Positions 1 to 14,200 of a stretch of DNA of 64,000 bases are shown one piece after another; the first letter of the stretch is position 1, and each line of letters begins with the position of its first letter. The notes under the pieces are model-generated. The model made no database searches, was not told the origin of the DNA, and saw nothing but the letters and a program-made list of their open reading frames with translations. The stretch comes from Rhizaria sp. SCN 62-66 (lineage: Eukaryota > Rhizaria, unplaced), in the NCBI GenBank assembly GCA_001724265.1, contig MEDY01000017.1, positions 79,039 through 143,038 of the forward strand, in the 5' to 3' direction. A program made the position numbers and the translations under genes.

Positions 1-169
1 CGTGTCAACATTCGTAAATAACGATTATATTATTTACAATAAACTTCCTTTGAAAAATCGAGTCAAATATTGGTTGTATTGTGTTTTGTCGAAAAGGATG
101 GCCATCTTATGATGCCTATCGCCAATCAAACCGTCTCATATTATTCGATCAAAGCGACGACTTAGTTGC

Positions 170-1822
170 TCAGATCCAGCCGCGAAGCTTGGGCTTGTTC
201 TTGCCACGACGCGCCTTGTTGCGCTGCTTGTGCTTCTTCTTCTTCTCCCGCTCCTCCTCGGCCGCCTTCAGTTTCTTCGGATCAAGCTCGCCGTCGGCAT
301 CGAGACCGAGCGAGAAATCGCGCTGCCCCGGCGCGGCGCGGGCAAAGACAAACGTGCGCGCCGTGTTATCTGCGAGTACGTTATCCAGCTCGTTGCGGTA
401 GCCGCGCGTGCGCCGGTGCTCGTAGCCGTCGTACAGCAGCGGCGAGAACGGCGTGCACCGGTTCAGCGCGAGGCGGGGGAAGCGCGCCCACAGTGTGCCT
501 TCAGCGGCCTCAGTCTCCGTCTCGCGCTGCGCCTGCGCCTGGCTCTGCATCTCGTTGAGCTGCTTGGCGAGCAGCGTGGGACGCCAGCGGTCGTACGGGT
601 GACCAGTCTTAAGCGTGATGTGGATCTCGCCGCCGCGGTCCTCGTCGCGCGCGCGCTGCTCCATCGCGCGGACGATGCTCTTCTCGAGCTTCGTCTCGTT
701 GAACGTCACCTGCTTGTGGCGGCCAACGCGTGAGAGCACCTGGGAGACGAGAGCGGGGTCGCGCGCGTCGAGCGTCTCCGCGGGGAGCCCGGTCTCGTAG
801 TTGGCGGAAAACGCGCCTGACGCGGCCAGCGACGCGGACTTGGCGGCCTGCAACGCAATCTCAGCGGCCTCGGCAGCGGCGTCGCGGTCGAGCCGCGGCT
901 TGCGCATGAGCGGGATGGCCTGCGAGAGGAACTTGATGATGAGCGCCTGGTTCTCGGCCACAGCGCGGTCCTTGTCGGACTCACCGGAGCCTGCGTGGGG
1001 GAAGTTGAACACGATGCGGTCAAAGCGGTTGGCTGGGACGAGCTTGGAGGCCGTGAGGAGCGAGTGCATGGCAGTGGCGTCGACGTCGAAGACGACGCGA
1101 GCGCCCGCGGCGTGGAGTTCAGCGAGGACGTCGGGCAAGTCGGGATACTTTTCCAGCGTCTCCTCCAGAGAGTCGTAGCATGTCACCAGGAGATTGGCGC
1201 CAATAGTCGCGGCCTTGGCCTCCTTAGCGGCCAGCTCGCGGCGCGCGACGGCCTCGGGACTCATATCCTCCTCCTCTTCCTCAAAGTCCTCGTCAGCATC
1301 TTCCTCAGCGTCTTCGTCCTCGTCGTCATCGGCATCGCCTTCGTCGGAGCCGTCCTCGTCCTCGTCCTCGATGGCGTCAACGCCGTCCTCATCCTCGTCC
1401 TCCATCTCGTCGCCCTCGAAATCGCCCTCGAAGCCGTCGTCCTCGTCCTCGTCCGCGTCGTCGACCTCCTCATCGTCGTCGTCATTATCGTTGTTCATTG
1501 TCTTGCCCTTGCCGGACTTGCCGGCAAGCGAGGGCGGCACCGCAGGCAGGCCCTGACGCGTGCGGAACAGACGCACAAGTGCGCGCGCAAAGCTGCAGTT
1601 GGCCTCACCGACGAGCAGGATCTGCTGCCACTCCTCGTAAGGGTGCTTGAAGTTGCGGAGCTTGGCACGGGCGGTACGCACTTTGTCTTCGTCCTCGCGG
1701 CGCTTCAGTTTGTACTTGCGGAAGGACGCATCGGCCTGCATCTCCTTGAACTGGCGCGACAGGTTCATCATCTTCGGCCGACGGTGGCCGTGGTTGCCAA
1801 TTTTGGTCGTGAAGCGACCCAT
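170..1822 (-). CDS. BMT5: BMT5-like rRNA uridine-N3 methyltransferase (DUF2431 Rossmann fold)
   Basis: A 550-residue single-exon frame ending in TGA. Around residue 68 it has ILLVGEANCSFARALVRLF, the SAM-binding start of the DUF2431/Bmt5 fold (family pattern ILLVGEGDFSFA). Further on come LLVTCYDSLEE and FDRIVFNFPHAG, matching the family's strand-4 FNFPH motif. Known Bmt5 members methylate N3 of a uridine in large-subunit rRNA in the nucleolus. Between the first motif and the rest of the fold lies an Asp/Glu-rich insert (about 1260-1500), and the C-terminus is Lys/Arg-rich (KKKKHKQRNKARRGKNKP), consistent with a nucleolar protein. The ATG at 1822 opens MGRFTTKIGNHGH. The family call is firm; the exact target nucleotide is inferred. 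Confidence 0.85.
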   Translation of the reverse strand: MGRFTTKIGNHGHRRPKMMNLSRQFKEMQADASFRKYKLKRREDEDKVRTARAKLRNFKHPYEEWQQILLVGEANCSFARALVRLFRTRQGLPAVPPSLAGKSGKGKTMNNDNDDDDEEVDDADEDEDDGFEGDFEGDEMEDEDEDGVDAIEDEDEDGSDEGDADDDEDEDAEEDADEDFEEEEEDMSPEAVARRELAAKEAKAATIGANLLVTCYDSLEETLEKYPDLPDVLAELHAAGARVVFDVDATAMHSLLTASKLVPANRFDRIVFNFPHAGSGESDKDRAVAENQALIIKFLSQAIPLMRKPRLDRDAAAEAAEIALQAAKSASLAASGAFSANYETGLPAETLDARDPALVSQVLSRVGRHKQVTFNETKLEKSIVRAMEQRARDEDRGGEIHITLKTGHPYDRWRPTLLAKQLNEMQSQAQAQRETETEAAEGTLWARFPRLALNRCTPFSPLLYDGYEHRRTRGYRNELDNVLADNTARTFVFARAAPGQRDFSLGLDADGELDPKKLKAAEEEREKKKKHKQRNKARRGKNKPKLRGWI

Positions 1823-2234
1823 TGGACTCTAAAGCGGAACGAAAAGAAGCGGGCAATTGGGAAGGACGGGGTGAGCTTTAATGACCTGGCTTAGCGACAG
1901 CATAGTCGACTAAAGAGATAAATTACTATTTCTAATTAAATTTATGCGCATATAGTCTTAAACACATGTCCACATAATCATATGACGATGTGAAATTGGC
2001 GTAACTACTACTCGCCGTAGCCGCATTGAGGAGCTCTTCCGATCGAATACAGCCGAGCCAGCTTCCAGACCGCACCAGAAATATCATGTGTGGCCAGGAC
2101 GAAATATCGCGGATACGGCGGCTGAACCAATGGACTTACTAATAAAAATGCAATTTATTCAATCTTCTAAGTATTGACTATTCAATTTTTAAGTAACCGC
2201 GTAAATATAAATCAATTTGAAGCGCGTATCTCTT
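1823..2234. other. Intergenic region
   Basis: AT-rich spacer of 412 bp. It holds the 5' flank of the BMT5-like gene and the 3' flank of the VPS13-like gene, both on the minus strand. I see no open frame of coding character, no tRNA and no repeat. Confidence 0.6.
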
Positions 2235-5200
2235 TCAAAAGAAGCGTCGCCAGAGCGAATCGAAGATTCCCTTAAGCACGACGCCAGCCAGACGAGGCAG
2301 GTTCTCGACCGCGTCCGCCACATAATGCGCCACTAACAGCTCACCCACTGTGCGCGAGTCCACGCGCACTGCGCCGCAAGTCTGCTGCGAGTCTCCACCG
2401 ACGACTGTACTCGTGTTCACGATAGTGGTGCTTGTGCTTGCACTTGCGCTCGATGCTGGCACGGCTGCCGTGCTCGCGGTGGCCCGCCCTGCAGCAGTTG
2501 CTGCGGCAGAGGGTGGCGCTGCCACCGTTCCTAGCGGGACGGCGCGGAGATGCAGTGCAGTTGTGGTCACGTCAAGCCTGTCACACTGCAAGTCAAGCGG
2601 CACTGCGCGTCGCATCGCGGCTACTGCCACAGCAGCTGTCGCAGCAACATCAAGCGTACTGCCCTCTGTCTCAGCAACGTTCCTGTCTGAGGAGTTGGAA
2701 GTGCCTGCGGGGGTAAGCAATCCCGTTTCACGGACGGCAGAAGCAAGTGTCGCAAGTGAGAGTGATGGAATGGTGGCATTTGCTGTTGCTGCCGCTGCAG
2801 CAGCAAGCATCGGTGTGGCGTTCACAGCGGTCGTGGCAGATGCAGCAGTCCCAGCGTTCCGGCGCCCACGCAGTTTCAAAGACAGACGTGCTGTAATAGC
2901 AGGGGCACGCAGCAGCGCCAGGGGCAGCAGCGTTGACGGAGATGCGGCATCGGTGGGTGTCAACAGCGTTTCAGCTAAGGCAGGCATCGCAGTTGCCATA
3001 GCGGCGACGCGTGAGACTGTCTCAGTTCCTGAAAGCACAAGCGCAGTGATTGCGGGCGCCAAGGCGGTGACTGTCGCCTCTGCGTCGCGAACATTGACAC
3101 GAATAAGAGGCTGTGTTGCGCGTGCAACAGGCAATGCACTCGTGCCTGGCGCCGCCTTTGCGTTGCTGGGTAGTGTAGTCATATCCTCATCTTGTGTGGA
3201 TGAGTCGAATGCGAGCAGACTCGCTGCGGTGAGATCAACTGACGATGCTGAACTAGGCGGGAAATCAAGTCGCCAGTGTTGCGCACCCGGCGGTGCAGTA
3301 TCATTCGCAAGCGTAAGCGCGCGAGAGCCAACTGTGAGCATGCACAGTGCAGGTCCTGAACTTAATGCGTTATCCGTCGCGTCAACGCCGACGCGCGTGG
3401 AGACTAAACCCAACTCAACAAGCGGCTCAACACTTCCGTTCGTATCGGAAACTGCTGCAGCGGTGAGAGATGCAAGAGATGTGACCGTGAACATCGCCTG
3501 TGTGGGAACGCATCCCGTAGCAGCGCTACCCAGGCACGCCGGCGGCAACAGTGCGAGCTCATTCTCCAACTGCGGAGCAAACGCTGATGGGATTGAAAGT
3601 GGTAACACGGCAGACACGAGCGCGCGTGCGGCTGTTGAAGTGTGGAACAATGTTAACGGCAATAGTACGCTGCGATGCGTTAGTCCCGTGAGTGAAATAG
3701 TAGCCAGAGGCTTTGCAGAGTGCGTCGAATCAGCTTGACTCAGAAGAGTGGCGGTCAGTGCAGCAACAGAAATGTCAATCGAGCCTTGCGCACGGATTAA
3801 GTGCAATGGACGAGGGACACCCTGTGTCATCAACGACTTCGGTGCGGGTGTGTCAGGCAGCTTGATGATTGCGTACGTTGTTCCGTTGTCAGAAACAGTA
3901 ACTGTAAGCACCAATGTCTGTGTCGCCCCGCTTGCACCTTCGCCGGACGTTGATAGTCTATCGTCAGCATGGGATTGTGAGGAGACATCAGAGTGGGAAG
4001 AAGTCGAATCCGCATTTGAATACGGCTGATGGTTATGTTGTGTTCTATGATGCGCAAATTTAACAACGATGGGTTGTCCCTTGCCTTGGTTGCTCAGGTC
4101 TGTGGATATTTGGACTGGATGCGATGGTGCAGACCAAGGGCCCCAGGTCGCGGGTCGCGTCAGCGGCCGGCGGCAAGATACGCTCAACGACACAGCCTCT
4201 TGAACTCTGTCTTGCGAATTAGCGTTTGCGTCAACTTCTATTTTTTGACGTGCGGAGCCGGAGTCAAGCACGGCAATGCTGCCGGGTTGTCCCAGCCAAA
4301 CGGGATCTAGCGCAAGCTCCACTGCTGCATGCGCGGGCAGCGAGTGTGGCGCGTGCGTGGGGAATGCTACTGCCGCCGAGACTAGCGCGGGCTGCCCTGC
4401 AACGCCGGCTGCACCGCCAGAGAAGCCCATCGACGATAGTAATGAAGAGGAGCGCGCGCGACCGCGGCTGGCAGCGGCTGCAGCAGCAGCGTCGAGACTT
4501 TGCTTGTCAAACCCGCCTGCGCCTCTGCGAGGAAGCTTCTGGCCTTTGGCTGCAGCGCCAGGTGCAGTCGCTGCAAACGGCAGAAACGGTAAAGGTGTGA
4601 CGCGCAGCTCAAGAGGCGTTGCGTTCACCAATACAACGCTGTTGACGACACGGCCAACAGCAGCGGCAGCCGACGCAGCTGCTGTAGATGACGAATGTGC
4701 ATTGACGACCCCCTTACCAGATGAAGAAAATAGCGCCTGCGCCAACAGTCCGCTGTCATCATCTATATCAATCACCGTTGAGACACAGTTTCCACGTGTG
4801 CGCCGTTTCGTGTCGCTCTTTTCTGAGACTTGCAACGTCGTGTTGGATAGCGCGTCAGCGTTAGCGGCCGCAGTAACGCGCGCCGCAACTGTTGAGCCTA
4901 CTGTAGCCGCAGTACCAGTGCGCTTGCTCGCAGGCACCATAGTTGCCGTAGGCCCCGGCGCAGTACGTGCGCCCAGTGCAGGCGCGGGTAACACTGTTGC
5001 CACAAACAGTTGGGGCAGCGCTGCAGCGGCGCGTGGTGCCGGGCTCCATAGCGTTGCGCCCACGTCTGATTCAACGGTAGGAAAACTGGGCAGCGTAGTT
5101 GCGGTAGCGACTGACGGCCGCTGACGCCCTCCATTGGCACTAACGGCGCCGCAACTCGGGCCCGCAGTGACGCTGGTGTTTATGCGCGGAGTGAGATCAT

Positions 5201-8200
5201 GCAATAAAAATAGTGCGTTACACCAACGAAGTCCTGCATTTTTCTCAGCAGCACTGGAGTCGAAAATCGGAATCGACGCGAGCAGGTGCGCAACAGACAC
5301 GTTAACTTGAGTCAAGACACGTAGCCTATCAACATCACCTTTACGTTGGAGCGCAGATACACCAGTCACGGGGTGTAAGTTTGCCGAAACAAGGGCGCTG
5401 TCGGGCATCAAAGCAACGCCCGCGACAGGGCTCACAACGCCCAGAGCGGCGAGGCCTGCCAGCGCAGTCGACGCACCTCGCTGGCGCGCATTAGTTTGCA
5501 AGGTTGCGGCGACGGTCGGTGTGAGCGCATCCGCGGCATCTGGTAACGACAATAGCAGGTGAGCAATTGCGCCCACTGTCATACCGCTGCACAGTGCCGC
5601 AGCGTCGCTTTGCGTCTGACCCGGCAAAGCGATGTCGGAGTGCGGTGGCGACAGAGCCACAGTTGTGTGATGTGGCGTGATTAGTGCAAACAGCGCCAGA
5701 TCTGATGGTGAAGGGTCGGTCCAGCACAGCTCAGTAGGGGGTTTCGCAGCTGTATCTGTGCTGACGTGCTCATCACTGCGCACGCGCTCAAGCGCAAACT
5801 GTGTGCCAACACCCAGATGTACAAGCAGCGATGCCGCGCCTCCAGCGCGCGCCAACTGTGTGAAACATGGCAACGATACTGTCAACGCCTCTGCTGCGTG
5901 TTTACCTGTCATAGCATTAAGCTGCGCCAATGGAGACAGGAGACGTGGAAGACCTGGCACTGTTGTACGCGCACACACAGCAGCTTCTGCGGGGTCTTGC
6001 GACAAAGATAAAGTCATGCCTGCGCTCGCAACCACGCCTGGCGCGCCCATGCCTGAGACTGTGGGGGAAAATAACGCTGACCGCGTCACAGCTGCAGCAT
6101 CTAACACTGTAACGCGCGTCACCGTGCGCGTCCAAAGACGCAACGGCCGACGTACTGAGCCCAGTGACTGTGATGTTATGGCTGAGAGTGCAAGCGGGGC
6201 CACTGCAGAGATGGCCGGCGTAACAGTAAGCACAAGGCGACGTACAAGCCGACGCTCAGACAAAGATGTGCTGTCGTTGGAAACTCCGGTGGGACTCGTC
6301 GAAAGCGATGGCGTCGCAAGTTCAGATACGGGTGACGGCACTGCAGCAGTCGGTGCAGAGCCAAACGGATGAGCCGCCCACTGCCACCAAGTACGGCCAC
6401 CAGGGCTCAACACAGACGCAGATGAATTGGTCGCGGAAGACATACTCGCACGAGCAGCCTCGAGCGCGCAGTCCTCGCAGTCAGGGATGCGGGGCGGTTC
6501 ACAGAGCTCTGCAGTCACAGTGAGCACTAATGGCATCACGGTTGCGCCATTACTGTCACTCGCGGTTGTCAACTGTGGCGGTGCCCCAGTAAAACCGCCA
6601 GTCGCCGTCGCCCAAACCACAGTCCGCACAAGCACGCCCAGTGGCAGCTCTTCCCCATTGGCAACTTGTACGCTACTCTCGGGCTTAGAAGTGGTCGTCG
6701 TCTCCGCTGCAGTCGGTGCCGCAGCGCACTTTGTGCGCGACTGCGTGCGAGAGAGTGATCGTGACGTCGATCGCGAATTGGCGCGCGATAAAGAAGGCGC
6801 GGGCGTTGTCGGCGTCCCACCAGAAGCAGCTGGTGTTAAAGCGCCATCGCGGAGCACTCGGCTTTGCGAGCGGCTGATGGCTGGTGTTCCCGGCTTAGAT
6901 GAAGCAGGTGTGCGCGCAGGTGACAATAACGTGGGGTCAAATAAACTCATCACGCTCTCTGTGTCACTGTAGTCATCATGTGCGTCGTCGCAACCACTGC
7001 TATAATCGCTTCTATAGTCATTACCTTGGTCGCCACCATGCTCATTGTCAACATCGCTTGACTCAAAGTCGCCGCGGGCGTCAATGCTATCATAGACACC
7101 CATGGGCGCACTGGTGAACATTGACACCTCTGCTCTCGCGATGCTCGAAGGTACGTGTGAGGCGTGGTGGCGGTGTTTGCTCTTTGGTGCAAGTAATGTC
7201 GGATATAGCGCTGTGACAATGGCTGCAGGTAATACCGTCCTGTAAACAGTACCTGTTCCCTCTGATAGCGACAATGCAACATGTGGTGCAAAGCCAGTCT
7301 TTTTCTGTCTCTCTGGTGTCACCAGCAGTGCAGTCTGTGTTCGCGCCAACGAGCCTCCAAGCCAGTGCATACTATTGCATGTCGTCGTTGCAGCTTCACC
7401 GCCGTCATCCACTGTGAGTTTCACTGTGAGTGGTGTTACGTTGCGCAGCACGCGCAATGGTGTCACTGAAACTGATACAGTTGCACCAACACTCGCAGCA
7501 TCACCTGCTGTGGTCGCGCTACAAATATGCCGAGGCAAAACTGTAAGTAAAGCAGTGGAAACTGCAGTTGATGGTGTAATCGTCAGCGCACCAGCAGGCC
7601 CTACAGGTCCTACAAGCCACTGGGACGCGCGGTCAACTGAGCGGCGCAGCTGCTGCGCCAGCCTCTGCAGCTGATCTGGAGCAGCGGCCGCCAATGCGAG
7701 TGCAGTCGCGGCACCACGGGAGCCCGCTGGGTGTGTAGAGTGAGGCAAAATAGGCTCACTGTCCGTGTCGCCCGTGAATATGTGCGCCACTGCGGCCGTC
7801 TCTGCGCAAGGAGCAACGGATAACATCAACGGTATTGTTGGCACTGGAAGTGCAAGGTCCGAGGACCCATCGCGCGGGGCAGTCGTAAGATCAAACGACA
7901 AGTTGAATTTTGTCTCATCTGCAGTTGAAGTTGGCGTAACCCTAAGCGTTGACTCCCACGGCAGGCTTGCTCCACTTGCCCAGTCAGCCAGTCCACCAGC
8001 AAGCGTACTGCTCGCCTCAATGCGTGGAGTTTCTTCCGTATGCGCCGAAGTCACAAGCGCAGGAGTAGTAAACCGTCGCTGTGCCGAAGTCGTTGTGGTT
8101 GCAATCTTTGCCGCAGCCTCGACCTCTGCACAAGCAGTGGCAAGTAGTGGAAGCAGAGGCACAATAGATGAGCGCACAGAGCCAGTAGTCGTAGTTGTAG

Positions 8201-11200
8201 ATGTGAAACGAAGTGCAGACGGGATTGTGATAGTAACTGGTGCCACGCGCACAACAAGGTGGCCACCAAACGGGGGAGCAAGCGTGGGACCTTGAGAGGG
8301 CAAAATTGAGACTGAGACGCGTGCTGGTTCGATGACAGTGTGCGCTGCGCAATGTGTCGTGTTGGTGCGCAGAGCAGGTACTGAGACTGAAAGTGCAAAG
8401 CCAACAGCTGCCAGCTGCAAGGGTCCGTTATCAAGGCCCATTAGGGCAATGCGGGGAGTAAGTGTGCGGATTAAGTTGGGTGCAACAAACTTAAGTGCTT
8501 CTGCATAAATTGCCGGCTGGCCTGACTTGTACAAACGCTGCAGTTCGGTTAAAGCCAAATGTGAGGAGTTGAGATTTGTTACTGTGCAAAATAAGACCGG
8601 AGACTCCGTGCAAATCAAACTGGGTGGTTGAGCTGTAGATGATACACGTGCGGTGCCAGTCTCATGCTGAGCAACAGTAATAGCCACATCAATCGGCGCC
8701 GTCGCCGTGAGAGCATATGATGTACGCAGTGTGTCAACTGCAAAAGCAGCACCAGATGTAGTGGATGCACCCGTGAGTAGCAGTCCGCGGCATGCTGTTG
8801 CAAACAAACTGCATACAGCGTCCTCAGCAGACTTCGTTGTAGCTAATGCCGCAGTGGCTCTATCGTAGTCGGTAGCATCTTGCTGTACGCATGATCCCAT
8901 GTGTGGCAACAACACTGCTGCATCAATCGTTACAATCCATGCACGCGCGCACACAGGTGTTGATCCGTCGCGTGAGACAGCATTATCAAGATCACGCCTG
9001 TCCGCGTCAGCTGCCTCATTAAGCGCCTCGTCATCATCTGGCAGAAACGAAACTCCCGCGCTATGCGTGCTAAATAATGCATTTGCATCAATAGTCATTG
9101 AAAACCCCTTTTCAAGTTCACAGGCCCCATCTTCAGCTTCAGTAGAACCAGTGTTTGCGTTCGTAATAGCTAGCATGGACTCAATGGGTGCATCCGCAAG
9201 GGAACACGGAACTGGCAGTGCGGTCACCGTGATTTGCGGCCCGTGGGTGCTAGTGATTGGAAGCAAGGTTGCAATCATTGCTGCACATGCTTCTGCCTCT
9301 TCAACAGCAGCGGCATCAGCCACACTCACAATAGCCGTGGGCATAGTTGTTGTTGAAGCGGGCGCCAAGCGTGTAAGGCACACAGGGGCAGGAAATCGCA
9401 TGAGCGCCGTATACCGCACACGAGGATGCATAGCAGCAGCCGCAATGATTGGTGAGGTGGCGCCATCGTCAGCAAGAGGTGTAGGATGAACGGCAATCGT
9501 AGACTCTGTCGTCGCAAGCGACAGGAGTGGCGCAACGAGAGTGTCCTGGAATGAGCTTGGCGCTACGCTGGGAGATGTTTGTGCTGGGACATTCGGCTTG
9601 GGCTATGTGAACGATCGACTTGTGCGTGGAGCAACTGTACCGAAAAATGCAATTGCCGGAACGATTTGCGCCGCAGCTAGTGGAACGGATGTGATAAGAC
9701 CAGTAATAGCGCCAAACAGTCGTGAAGGAATCGAGAGCGAAATGCGAGACCTGAGTCCAGATGCTGCTGACGCGGGACAGAGAGTCAACCGCAACGAGTG
9801 TGAGCTGTCGACGCATGCGCTGTTGTCCGACATAATGCGAGCGGAGCGCAATGAACGCAGAGCAACGGTGACGGGTGACAATAAAGGAGTGATGCGAGGT
9901 TGCTGCGCCGCGACGTCAGGTGCATCAATCAGTGCGATAGTGAGCACTGGGCCCTCTGTCAAAGCGCTTGGTCCCGAGCCAGTTACAGACAGATTCATCG
10001 TGTCTTCCCATATTAGTCCGAACAGTCCACGCACTTCGGGTTCAGCTGAAGGTGATGATTGTTCTGACTGAGGATGAGATGGAGGATGAGAAGATGGAGA
10101 CACACTCGCAGACGGTGCATCAGCAGTTCTCACGGCATCGGTTGGGCGGCTGCGCCAGGGTGAGCGTGCAGTGTCAAACCGTACAGTTCCAGCGCCAACA
10201 GTCAGCTGCATAACAGAGCCTGGCAACCGTGCACGCCGTTGCGGATCCGACAATACGTTTGCGATTGGCAGCGGGCCAAGCGCAACGCTTAGACCACCAA
10301 AGACAACGCGTGCTTTAACCTCTTGATCGAGCAGCTGCTGCAATACAGCTGCAGCAGGAGCTGAGGCGGTACTTGGTGACGCTGGTGAGCTCGTCGAGAG
10401 CACAGGGGTCTCACCCCACAATGCCGCTGCAGCAGCAGTCAACGCCGTAAGCGCGTTTGCTACAGTGGGCGCAACCGCGGCAAGCGTGGAGGTTGCTGCG
10501 AAGATATCAGCTGTGGCAGCCACCGCACCAAGGCGCGCGCCCACATCGAGGTGTGCCAGCAGGGGCGACACAGACGTTGCTGCTCTAGATGGGAGGCGTG
10601 CCACAGGTTGAAAACGGCACAATGCGCGAAACACGGTGGGTGGAGATGGTGGTGATGCCGCAGCGTCGGTCAGTGCTGGCACTTGAATCGGCTTCCAAGT
10701 GAGTGAAAACAAGGCACGCGAGCTGCTTGCAGGTGCGCATCGTGTGCTGCTATAAGTAACCGCGGCATTGGAGCTCTTCGTTGGTAAAGACTTCTCTTCG
10801 TTTTTAGTCTGAGGTTCTGCGTGTGTCTCTGCCGGAACGCGTGCAGCCTTCGTGGTTTGAGATATAGGAGAGACTGTTGACAGAGTTGCAGCAAGCGGCA
10901 GAGACTCAATAACAGCAGTAAATGCGCTGCTGTACACAGGTACCTGGCGAGAAAAGTTCAATCGGCCACCTTGCCACCGCAGGCGCGCCTCGACAACGGG
11001 AGATGTTTTGAGATAAAGTGCTGCATCAAGACCGAGACACGTGATCGTCAGAGCCGAAACGCCATCCAGCGCGTGGTGAGCGCCGGTCTGCTGAGGCAGC
11101 ATTGGCGACGCATCTTCATGTGTTGCTGTTGTTGAAATACACGCCGTGTTGCCCTTCGATAGCATCGAGCGGACCATGTTGGCAGCCCCTGTTGATACAG

Positions 11201-14200
11201 CAGCAATTGCATGTTGAATCATCAGCATCACAGCAAGCCCCGACGATAGCAAGAATAGCGCGTTCGCAGGGAGCACGTCAGCGCTGACTTTCACACCAGC
11301 CGCGTCTACTGCAGCGCCAAGTGACAGAGTCTCAACTGTGGCAGCAACGGCAACCGCAACAGGTGCCGGGCCAGAAGCAGTCAGTGCAGGTGCGGGCGTA
11401 AGAGTAAATTTGACGCCGGGCAGCACCAGTCGCACGTTATCACCACTCAGTCCTGTAGATGCGGTACTCAATGTCAGGGTTGGCGGCAAAAGTGTAAGAG
11501 CCAGATGACTGTGAGCGCAGCCAACACCTGCAGCGCCTGAACCACCGGCCGCCATTGCAACAGCGGCCGCAGCCGCTGACACAGCTGCCGCGTGCGCTTG
11601 GCGCCGTTGCTGTTCTAGCTACAACTGCAGCTGGTGCTGCTCGGGGCTCTGTGAGAGCGTGAGTGAGCGCGGAAAAACTGGCGGCGGTCCATGAAGCAAC
11701 GCCGCGTTATGCTGAAAGAAGGCAACATGGCGCAGCACCGCACCGACAGGAGGTACTGCACCTGCTGCAGCGGTGGCCTCAGGTGCTGTAGGTGGCGGGC
11801 GCGGGAAAGGAAGCGTCTGCAACGCGCGAGACAGCATTGGTGCGAGTGATGTGATGCATGCAGATGAAGCAGCTGATGCGGCTACAATCACGGCCGCTGG
11901 AACCGGCCCCTGGGGTGTCTGGATGTGATGTGTGGCTGGTGATGGCAAAAGCAACGGCAAAGAGACCACATGCGCGCCGGGAATAGATAGAGCGGCTGCG
12001 TGTGCGCCTGTGCCGGCAGAAATAGGCGCAAGCCCAACGTTGATGCTCGAAGGCGCTAGTACCCAGAAGGCATCGCTTGCGGCCATATCGACCAAAGGAG
12101 GAACAGTGGTGTGAGTGGGCGCTGATGTTGAAGCTGTGGAAACGTTTTGCGGAGGGATCAGCGCAGGAGGTAATAGCGGCAGCGATGCTGCAACGGCGAA
12201 TAGTGATGCAATCAAGGGTGCAAACTCCATCGGTGATACGTGCATGCTAATGCCCGCAACAGCGCCCAGAGTAACTAAGCGTGGCAATGCAACCACAGTG
12301 CCGCGCAATCGCGGAGCTGCCGAGAAAGACGAGACTGCGGTCATACCTCCCCAGTCAAGAACGCGTGGAAACGCCATGCGTCGTGCAGTCACAGACATAA
12401 GCGTGTCAGCATACGATGTTGGCTCGCGTGACGTGGGTGATACGACAAACGGTGGCACGGTCGTTGTTAGCGCAACCCAGCCTGCAGACAGTGGTCCAAC
12501 AGAGAGGGCCGTCACGTTGTGTGACGCGGAGCTGTCCAATGCGCTCGCCATTGCAAGGCTCGAGGGCTGGGGAAACTGACGCAAAGACACGAAAGATAGC
12601 CGTAGCAGCAGCGCACGCGTCGACACGGTAGTAGATGTGGCAGCCATCTTGGTGCTTGAGTTAGCGGGCTCCGCAGCACGTGGCATCCTAACCGCAAGAG
12701 TAAGCTCTGACACGGTGATGGCAATGGGAGTTGCAACAGACACCAGCGCGTCGGTCATCGCAGCGGGTGCTGGTGCAAACGGGGATGTAAACGGACTCGG
12801 TGTTGCAGGAGCGACAGCCGCCGCAGTAGTTGTAGCAGCTGCGCCCGCATCAACTGGCGTCGGGCGAGCAGCCTTGGCAGTAGCAGCGGAGCTCGCAAAC
12901 GCCGTAAACGCCGGTGTGCTCAAAGTCGCTGCGATGCTGCGCAGCGCGCGTAGCAGCACAGGTTCCTCGCCGTCGGAGGCTCCGCATGGCCCAGCAAGGT
13001 CGAGAAACACTCGACCGGTACCAACGGTGACCGTAGTACTCACAGTCGCACCCTGCGCAACGCCTGACCCGGCCCCCACCCCCGCCGCCGCGGCAGCGGT
13101 GGCGGAGGCGGCGGCGGCGGGGCTTGTAGCGCCAGCTGCTGCTGCAGCTGCATAGGGCGCTGAAGCCGTGCGTGAAATCCGAAGCGCGCATGCGTGTGGC
13201 AGCGGATAAATCACCGCTGCGCCCGTCGCGGGGTGCGGTGGCGCAAGCGGCGGGGTCAGTGCGGCCCAGAGATCTTCGAGCGCGACACGCACGCGGCGTG
13301 AACCGAGGCGAGTCGCGACAGAGTGACACGCGAAGAGCGACAGCGGCAAAGTCGCGGGAAGTGGTGTCATAGCACCAGCAGCCAAAGGCAGCGCGGGCGA
13401 AGCATCGAGTGGTAAAAGTGGTTGCACAATGTGCTCAGGTCCCCACACTGCAACTACAGTAGTAGACAGCGTGTTGTCAAGACTATCCCTCTCCAATGCA
13501 ACCACGTCAATCGAAGCGCGAGCGTGTTGCTAATGCGTTAGCAATGCGAGGGCACCGAATGATAGCGTGAACAGCGGACCAGGGTGTGCCAACGCGCGCA
13601 GTGGCGTGCGAGACGAACGCGGGTCGGCGCGGTGCGTACATAGCGGTAATAACACCGCACGTGAACGCGCGTGTGCGGGAGCACCTCGCGCGCGACGGCC
13701 ACCAAGAGGGGGCAGACCGCCGCACGCGCCGTTGTCGCCGTCGTTGTTGTCGTCGTCTTCGTCCTCGTCATCGTAGTCCTCGTCGTCCTCGTCATCAACA
13801 GCAGCGTTGCTTGAGGCGCCGGGACGGCATGTGTCATACGGCATCAGGAGCGGCAGCGGGACGCGTGGCAAGCGCAGCGGCAGAGGCAACAGTACCCCGC
13901 CGTCGCCCGCAATCGCGGCGTCGTGCCAGGGCTGGTGCGTAAGCGTTGTGCCCGCGGGGACCACATCGAGCACATTAGCCACCGCTGCTGCACCGCTCGC
14001 GTATACACTGCGCGCGCGTTGCCGCCCAGCACTCGTCGCAGCGGCGTCGCCACCGTCGTCGTCGAGGAGTCCGCTGACGGAAAGCATAGCGTCGTTCAGA
14101 GAAGCGGCCGCAGCCGTCGCTGCAGCTGCTGTTTCCGCAGCATCCGCAGGAACCAACGCTGCCGCAACAGGACACGGCAGTGGTGCAGTCAGTGCTAAAG

